DNA of 64,000 nt from Flavivirga amylovorans (GTDB taxonomy: Bacteria > Bacteroidota > Bacteroidia > Flavobacteriales > Flavobacteriaceae). The notes under the pieces were generated by a model. That model was not told the origin of the DNA and did no database searches. It saw nothing but the letters and a program-made list of their open reading frames with translations. The translations under genes and the position numbers were made by a program. The stretch is from assembly GCF_030540875.1 (NCBI RefSeq), contig NZ_JAUOEM010000001.1, forward strand, positions 1,116,001 through 1,180,000, read 5' to 3'. The number at the start of each line of letters is the position of its first letter. The first letter of the stretch is position 1. Shown one piece after another: positions 59,064-64,000 of this stretch.

Positions 59064-60809
59064 ATGAAAAAAGCAAAAGGGAAAGTGGCGAGTGTTAACG
59101 AGTCACTGGTTGGTGTCAAAACTACCGAAGGCGCTGTAATGAACGGCGAAGTGGCTTATATTATTATTGAGAATGGTAAACGTCTTAAATCTGAAGTTAT
59201 TGATGTAAAACCAGGGAAAATGGTTTATCTACAGGTTTTTGAGGATACCAGTTGGATGAAAGTAGGTGACCTTGTAGAATTCACTGGACTGCCTTTAGCT
59301 GTAAAATTAGGACCGGGCATATTGGGGGCGGTAACAGATGGGCTTCAAAACCCCTTGTACGAACTAGCAAAAAAGGAATGGTTTCTCGAAAGAGGGTTAG
59401 AGGTAGAGCCTTTGGATACTAACGTAAAATGGCATTTTACACCTTCAGTAAAAAAAGGTGATATTGTAACCGGTGGTAGTGTGTTGGGATCTGTTCCTGA
59501 AAAGTTATTTCAACATAAGATTTTCGTGCCTTTTTCACTACAAGGTGATTATACTGTTGAGGATATGGTAGCAGAAGGCGATTACACTATTGATAAAGAT
59601 ATCACCGTCGTTCGAGATACTAATGGAGTAACTCTTAATCTGAAAATGGCATTTGATTGGCCAGTGAAAAAACCCATGCCTTTCCATGAACGTTCCGTTC
59701 CCGTTGAACCTATGCCAACTGGTATTAGGGTACTAGATGCGCTTTTTCCCATAGCATATGGAGGGACAGCATGTAATCCAGGACCTTTTGGAGCGGGTAA
59801 GACTGTATTACAGCACAGTCTGGCCAGGCATTCGCGAGCAGATGTTGTTATTATAGCAGCATGTGGAGAACGAGCAGGCGAAGCAGTAGAAGTATTCAAA
59901 GACTTTCCGGAACTGATAGATCCTAGAACAGGAAAATCTCTTATGGACCGTACATTTATTGTAGGGAATACATCTTCGATGCCTGTAGCTGCTAGAGAAG
60001 CGTCGGTATATATGGCTACAACAGTAGGTGAGTATTATCGGAAACAAGGCTTAGATGTTCTTATTTTGGCAGATTCCACTTCACGTTGGGCGCAGGCGCT
60101 TAGAGAAACTTCAGGTAGAAAGGAAGAAATTCCGGGACCAGAAGCTTTTCCAATGTATATCTCTACATTAATTTCAGCATTTTATGACCGAGCTGGTGTT
60201 GACATTCTAGCAGATGGAAACATAGGGTCGTTAAGTATTATAGGTACCGTATCTCCCGCCGGAGGAAACTTTGATGAACCGGTTACGCAAGCCACGCTAT
60301 TGAGTACAGGCGCTTTTTGGGGATTGTCAAGAGCCCTGTCCGATGCACGTAAATATCCCGCCATTGACCGTATAGATAGTCATTCCAAATATCCTTCACT
60401 CCTTAAAGAAGAAGAAGTGTCCTTCTTATTAGAATTGTTGCGTGATGGTAAAACCATAGCCTCAAACATTATTCTAATGGGTGAAAAGGGAATCACAGAT
60501 GAAGCCTACATTCGGTATCAAAAAGCAGAATTGCTTGATGCCGTATTTCTACAGCAAAATAGTTTTCATGATGTAGATGGGGTGACGCCGTCCGATAGAT
60601 TGCGGTTAATGTTCAATGTGGTCAAGGAAATTATTGATACTCCAATAGCCATTAAAGGAAAAGATGCTATTCGATCACATTTTAACTTTATCAGACAGGC
60701 CTACATTGATTGGAATGCTATACGGATTGATGATATAGGGTTCGAAAAACAAAAGTCTCAAATATTGAATTTGGTTAAAAAAAGAGCCTATGTTAAAGAA
60801 AACGTATGA
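59064..60809 (+). CDS. atpA: V/A-type ATPase catalytic subunit A
   Basis: A 581-residue subunit A (Enterococcus NtpA 593). It has the A-specific non-homologous insertion before the P-loop and the P-loop GPFGAGKTVLQH, with the Walker B-like VLILADSTSRWAQALRE and the GER motif AACGERAGEAVEV. It forms the catalytic hexamer with subunit B. Its end overlaps subunit B by 20 bases. Confidence 0.95.
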   Translation: MKKAKGKVASVNESLVGVKTTEGAVMNGEVAYIIIENGKRLKSEVIDVKPGKMVYLQVFEDTSWMKVGDLVEFTGLPLAVKLGPGILGAVTDGLQNPLYELAKKEWFLERGLEVEPLDTNVKWHFTPSVKKGDIVTGGSVLGSVPEKLFQHKIFVPFSLQGDYTVEDMVAEGDYTIDKDITVVRDTNGVTLNLKMAFDWPVKKPMPFHERSVPVEPMPTGIRVLDALFPIAYGGTACNPGPFGAGKTVLQHSLARHSRADVVIIAACGERAGEAVEVFKDFPELIDPRTGKSLMDRTFIVGNTSSMPVAAREASVYMATTVGEYYRKQGLDVLILADSTSRWAQALRETSGRKEEIPGPEAFPMYISTLISAFYDRAGVDILADGNIGSLSIIGTVSPAGGNFDEPVTQATLLSTGAFWGLSRALSDARKYPAIDRIDSHSKYPSLLKEEEVSFLLELLRDGKTIASNIILMGEKGITDEAYIRYQKAELLDAVFLQQNSFHDVDGVTPSDRLRLMFNVVKEIIDTPIAIKGKDAIRSHFNFIRQAYIDWNAIRIDDIGFEKQKSQILNLVKKRAYVKENV

Positions 60810-62121
60810 GAATATAGATAGTATCGGGAGAGCCATCCTGAGCATTAAAGCAGAAGGTGTACATAATAAGGAATTGGCAGAAGTAATATACCCAAATGGT
60901 AATAAAGCATTTGCGCAAGTCATTGCGCTAAATGGTGATCAAGTGACGCTTCAGTTGTTTGGTGGAGGGTTTGGAGTTTCAACAGATTGTAAGATTCGTT
61001 TTCTCGGAAAACCTGTCCAGATCGGGTTTTCTGATGATATGTTGGGAAGAGTGTATTCAGGTAATGGCCAACCTATAGATAATGGCCCGGAACTATTATC
61101 AGATATGGTTCGGGTAGCAGGCCCCTCAATCAATCCTGTAAAACGGTTGATACCAAAAGAAATGATTCGTACCGGAGTACCAATGATTGATGTTTTTAAT
61201 ACGCTGGTACGATCTCAAAAGATACCCATTTTTGCCAAGGCAGGAGAACCTTACAATCGTTTGTTGGCTAATATTGCTACCCAGACTGATGCAGATATCA
61301 TCATTATTGGTGGCGTAGGACTAAAATATGATGAATACCATTTTTTCAAGCAGCGTATAGAAGAGGCTGGAAGCAAGAGTAAAACGATTATGTTTATACA
61401 CACGCATAGAGACTCCATCGTTGAAGGGTTAATGGTGCCAGATTTAGCCCTGGCAGTTGGAGAACGCTTTGCTCTTCAAGGGAAAAACGTATTTGTATTG
61501 TTGTCAGATATGACGCAATGGTCTGACTACCTCCGGCAAGTTGCTAACGCCCAAGATCAGATCCCCGCAAACCAAGGCTATCCAGGAGACTTATATTCTC
61601 AATTAGCGAGCAGATATGAAAAAGCAGCAGATATTGACGGTGCAGGTAGTTTGACCATTCTTGGTGTAACAACTATGGATGACGTTACCCATCCCGTACC
61701 AGATAATACAGGATATATTACAGAAGGTCAGTTCTATATGAAGGATGGTTATTTGGAATTGTTTGGTTCGCTAAGCCGTCTTAAACAACAGGTTAATGAT
61801 AAGACAAGACACGACCATAGAAGTATTATGAATGCCATGGCGAGACTGTTATCTGAATCTGAAGAAAGGGTTAAAGCACAGAAATTTGGGTCGGTTAAAG
61901 ATGATTATTCTCTTAGGCTATTGGATTATCGCAAAACATTTCAAAAAGAATTAATGGATCCATTCCTATTCCTTGAATTAGAAGATGCCCTTGATCTATG
62001 TTGGGATATTTTGGCAAAGCATTTTAAAAAAGAAGAAGTCGGACTATCATCTAAACTTATAGAAACTTATTGGCCAGAAAAAGGAACGTTTAAAATTTTA
62101 AAAAATATGACTGATGAGTGA
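60790..62121 (+). CDS. atpB: V/A-type ATPase subunit B
   Basis: A 443-residue non-catalytic subunit B. At the P-loop position it reads AKAGEPYNRLLANIA, without the GxxxxGKT motif, as usual for subunit B. VLLSDMTQWSDYLRQVANAQDQIPANQGYPGDLYSQLASRYEKAA is the B-type signature. It overlaps subunit A by 20 bases and the next gene by 8. Confidence 0.95.
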   Translation: MLKKTYENIDSIGRAILSIKAEGVHNKELAEVIYPNGNKAFAQVIALNGDQVTLQLFGGGFGVSTDCKIRFLGKPVQIGFSDDMLGRVYSGNGQPIDNGPELLSDMVRVAGPSINPVKRLIPKEMIRTGVPMIDVFNTLVRSQKIPIFAKAGEPYNRLLANIATQTDADIIIIGGVGLKYDEYHFFKQRIEEAGSKSKTIMFIHTHRDSIVEGLMVPDLALAVGERFALQGKNVFVLLSDMTQWSDYLRQVANAQDQIPANQGYPGDLYSQLASRYEKAADIDGAGSLTILGVTTMDDVTHPVPDNTGYITEGQFYMKDGYLELFGSLSRLKQQVNDKTRHDHRSIMNAMARLLSESEERVKAQKFGSVKDDYSLRLLDYRKTFQKELMDPFLFLELEDALDLCWDILAKHFKKEEVGLSSKLIETYWPEKGTFKILKNMTDE

Positions 62122-62713
62122 TAAAACGTTGGATAAATTAATTGCTACGCTAAAATATGAAGCTATTGAAGCTGCTGAAAAATCTGCAAAAATAATATTG
62201 GAAGAGGCGCATTCACAAGCCCGAAAAATTATAAAAGAGGCAGAAGAAAAAAAGAAACAAGTTCTTATAGAGGCTAATAAAAAGGCAGAATCTATCCTCA
62301 ATAAAGGAGAAAGTGCACTGCAACAAGCTGCCAGAGACCTAAACATTAGAGTACAAAATGATTTAATTAAGCTTTTTGATGAGGTATTGAAAAAAGAAGT
62401 TAGTGAAGTTTTTACGCCAGACCTCATGAAAACAGCAGTTTTAAAGGTTATTGAGAATTTAGATCATGGAGCAGAATTAAAACTTCCGAATGATTTCGAA
62501 CAAAAATTGATAGATCATGTCCACCTACGTATACAAATATCCGATGACCTCATATTCTTCAATAAAGATGATAGTATACTAGGTGGATTATCAATTTATA
62601 AAATGGATGAAGGCTGGAGTTACCATATTACACCAGAAGAAGTTGCAACATTAATAAATAACCAACTTAGTACCAAGTGGTCGAATATCTTAAAAAAGAC
62701 TAAGAACGCATGA
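62114..62713 (+). CDS. atpE: V/A-type ATPase subunit E-like
   Basis: A 199-residue protein: a long N-terminal helix (residues 1-85, KSAKIILEEAHSQARKIIKEAEEKKKQVL) followed by a mixed alpha/beta domain, the plan of the peripheral stalk subunit E. It overlaps subunit B by 8 bases and the next gene by 4. The assignment rests on the fold plan and gene order rather than strong identity. Confidence 0.8.
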   Translation: MSDKTLDKLIATLKYEAIEAAEKSAKIILEEAHSQARKIIKEAEEKKKQVLIEANKKAESILNKGESALQQAARDLNIRVQNDLIKLFDEVLKKEVSEVFTPDLMKTAVLKVIENLDHGAELKLPNDFEQKLIDHVHLRIQISDDLIFFNKDDSILGGLSIYKMDEGWSYHITPEEVATLINNQLSTKWSNILKKTKNA

Positions 62714-63291
62714 TTACAGGAAATCTGGAATATTTAATAAGTAGCTTACCATACTTGTCCTTTCAGGATTCAGAAGAAGAGCGTTTAAAGGTAGCCTCTC
62801 TACTTAGAAAATATGCTGGAGTTTCAGAAAAAGAAAAATCGTTAATTACTATCTTGGATGATGAAGCAGCAAAGTTTTTAACACCTACTGCGAGTCATCT
62901 TCTATCACAGATCAATCTAAATACTATTCATGAGGTAGCATTTTGGGAAAATGGAAATAAGGTATTAGCTGCTTTTTCAGAATATGTTTTTCTCATAAAG
63001 GAGCACATCAGAGAAGTGAGAATATCACGAAGAAAACACTCCGACCAAACGACATCTAAAAAGCAATCTTCACTAATAATAAGTGGAGACCCATTGAATG
63101 AAGAAATACAACTTCTTAAGTTGAAATGGAACAAACTGGAAACGCTTTCAATTGGTCATTATACAGACTTTGGAGCTTTGATCATTTATAAACTAAAGTT
63201 ATTGCTATTGCTTCGATGGTGGAGTTTTGACATGGATAAAGGTTTTGAGGTTTTTTTACAAACGATAAAAAAGGCGGAATATGGCAGATAA
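62710..63291 (+). CDS. DUF2764 family protein (V-ATPase-associated)
   Basis: A 193-residue helical protein starting NLEYLISSLPYLSFQDSEEE, typical of DUF2764, which occurs in Bacteroidota V-type ATPase operons and may replace subunit C. NEEIQLLKLKWNKLETLSIGHYTDFGALIIYKLKLLLLLRWWSF is its conserved C-terminal block. It overlaps the neighbours by 4 and 11 bases. Confidence 0.85.
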   Translation: MITGNLEYLISSLPYLSFQDSEEERLKVASLLRKYAGVSEKEKSLITILDDEAAKFLTPTASHLLSQINLNTIHEVAFWENGNKVLAAFSEYVFLIKEHIREVRISRRKHSDQTTSKKQSSLIISGDPLNEEIQLLKLKWNKLETLSIGHYTDFGALIIYKLKLLLLLRWWSFDMDKGFEVFLQTIKKAEYGR

Positions 63292-63892
63292 AATTTTAAT
63301 GAACAAGAATGCCTTGGCTGCCTTAAAAACAGAACTTAAGGAGTATAATATCGCTCTACCGGTTTTTGAGATGAAAGAACAGCAGTTAAAAGAAGTTGTT
63401 CAGTCCATAGAACATAGTATAAACCGTTTGGAAAAAGCTATAGAACAAACCAATAAAGAAATAAAAACGTGGGTTGCTGTAATGGCTGAGGATACAGTTG
63501 ATTTATCCGATTTAATAAAGGTAGACCATGTCAATACTGAGAAACGAGAAATAGCAGGAGTCGGTATTGAAGCATTTGTAGATGTGATTTTTGAAAACAT
63601 AGAAGTAGATCTTCTAGCGACACCATTATGGGTAGATACAGCTATTAATGTTGTAAAAGACCAAAAAACCAATCATATCATATTAGAGATAGAAAAGAAA
63701 AATATAGAACTGTTACGAGAAGAATTGACAGAAGCCCGTCGGATGAAAAATGCACTCAAGGAAGTATTCATACCAGAAGCCATAGAGAGCATCAGAAAAA
63801 TTGAAATTTATTTAGGCGATGTGGAGCGCTTGGCTATAGGCTGTGCCAAATTGGTAAAAAAGAAAAAATTGGATAAAAAGGCTGTGTCATGA
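63281..63892 (+). CDS. atpD: V/A-type ATPase subunit D
   Basis: A 203-residue subunit D, the rotor axle. A long coiled-coil N-terminus (MNKNALAALKTELKEYNIALPVFEMKEQQLKEVVQSI) and C-terminus (EARRMKNALKEVFIPEAIESIRKIEIYLGDVERLAIGCAKLVKKKKL) flank a small central domain, as usual. It overlaps subunit I by 4 bases. Confidence 0.9.
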   Translation: MADKILMNKNALAALKTELKEYNIALPVFEMKEQQLKEVVQSIEHSINRLEKAIEQTNKEIKTWVAVMAEDTVDLSDLIKVDHVNTEKREIAGVGIEAFVDVIFENIEVDLLATPLWVDTAINVVKDQKTNHIILEIEKKNIELLREELTEARRMKNALKEVFIPEAIESIRKIEIYLGDVERLAIGCAKLVKKKKLDKKAVS

Positions 63893-64000
63893 TCGTTAGA
63901 ATGAAGGAAATATTACTTTTTACCACATCAAGTTCAGTAGACGAGACCGTCCATAAACTTGGTGGGCTTGGCGTTGTAGATATTAAAGAAATCCATCAGC
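63889..64000 (+). CDS. atpI: V/A-type ATPase subunit I, N-terminal fragment
   Basis: Starts with ATGATCGTTAGAATGAAGGA: MIVRMKEILLFTTSSSVDETVHKL, GGLGVVDIKE, which is the opening of the cytoplasmic N-terminal domain of subunit I (V-type subunit a). It is cut by the window end. It overlaps subunit D by 4 bases. Confidence 0.85.
   Translation, partial: MIVRMKEILLFTTSSSVDETVHKLGGLGVVDIKEIHQ

Overview
The window looks like a chromosome segment of a marine, low-GC member of Flavobacteriaceae (Bacteroidota). Evidence: AT-rich DNA, Bacteroidota-type -7 boxes (TAnnTTTG), type IX secretion (T9SS) C-terminal sorting domains, DUF5946/DoxX/PagL-like cassette genes, Flavobacteria-style dispersed repeats, and a V/A-type ATPase operon with a DUF2764 protein. 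No rRNA, tRNA, CRISPR array or integrase was seen.

Layout. (1) 0-0.9 kb: the tail of an FdhF/YdeP-type molybdoenzyme and a decayed ParE toxin with its antitoxin. (2) 1.1-19.4 kb: an assimilatory nitrate/nitrite locus: nirB, nirD, a DUF4202 gene, a NarX-like sensor kinase, a NarL-like response regulator, narK, a nitrate reductase fused to an FAD/NAD(P)H reductase, and a rubredoxin-tailed half-nitrite-reductase protein. Three of its promoters share a 16-bp TAMGTA-N4-TACKTA operator; the nirB and regulator copies are exact reverse complements. The locus is interrupted by a repeat-flanked GIY-YIG gene and by single-gene, attC-like cassette units (8.5-12.6 kb). (3) 19.4-30.2 kb: an rRNA/tRNA methyltransferase, two T9SS-secreted proteins, and an H-NOX (haem NO sensor) operon with a PAS histidine kinase, an Hpt protein and a LytTR response regulator, preceded by a lone receiver. 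(4) 30.3-53.6 kb: a large, internally duplicated exopolysaccharide-type locus: a TPR/beta-barrel exporter, two STAS pairs, two Wzx-like flippases, two near-identical GT4 enzymes, two receiver-GT2 fusion proteins, a pseudo-GT2, and a three-gene operon for a large GT-C-like membrane protein, an Ig-like secreted protein and a membrane-anchored clan-A glycoside hydrolase. It is interrupted at 41.0-45.7 kb by an accessory island (AbiH, a ParDE-type pair, a lipoprotein), each unit preceded by a repeated leader. (5) 53.6-56.5 kb: a second attC-like cassette array. (6) 56.7-64 kb: two UspA-type proteins and a V/A-type ATPase operon cut by the window end.

How the parts may work together. The most notable observation is a promoter signature of 11-bp direct repeats (consensus YCATTCRNCKA) placed exactly 21 bp apart, with a -7-like box beginning about 30 bp after the last repeat. 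It occurs upstream of the lone receiver/H-NOX operon, a T9SS secreted protein, the STAS-flippase operon, a GT4 gene and a receiver-GT2 fusion. Two repeats 21 bp apart is the usual operator form for LytTR regulators, and the only LytTR regulator in the window is the last gene of the H-NOX operon. I infer a NO-responsive phosphorelay (H-NOX, kinase, receiver, Hpt) that may act on polysaccharide production twice: transcriptionally through LytTR, and possibly post-translationally through receiver domains fused directly to glycosyltransferases. The neighbouring nitrate/nitrite locus is a plausible source of NO. This wiring is inference; the motifs, domain fusions and gene order are visible in the sequence.
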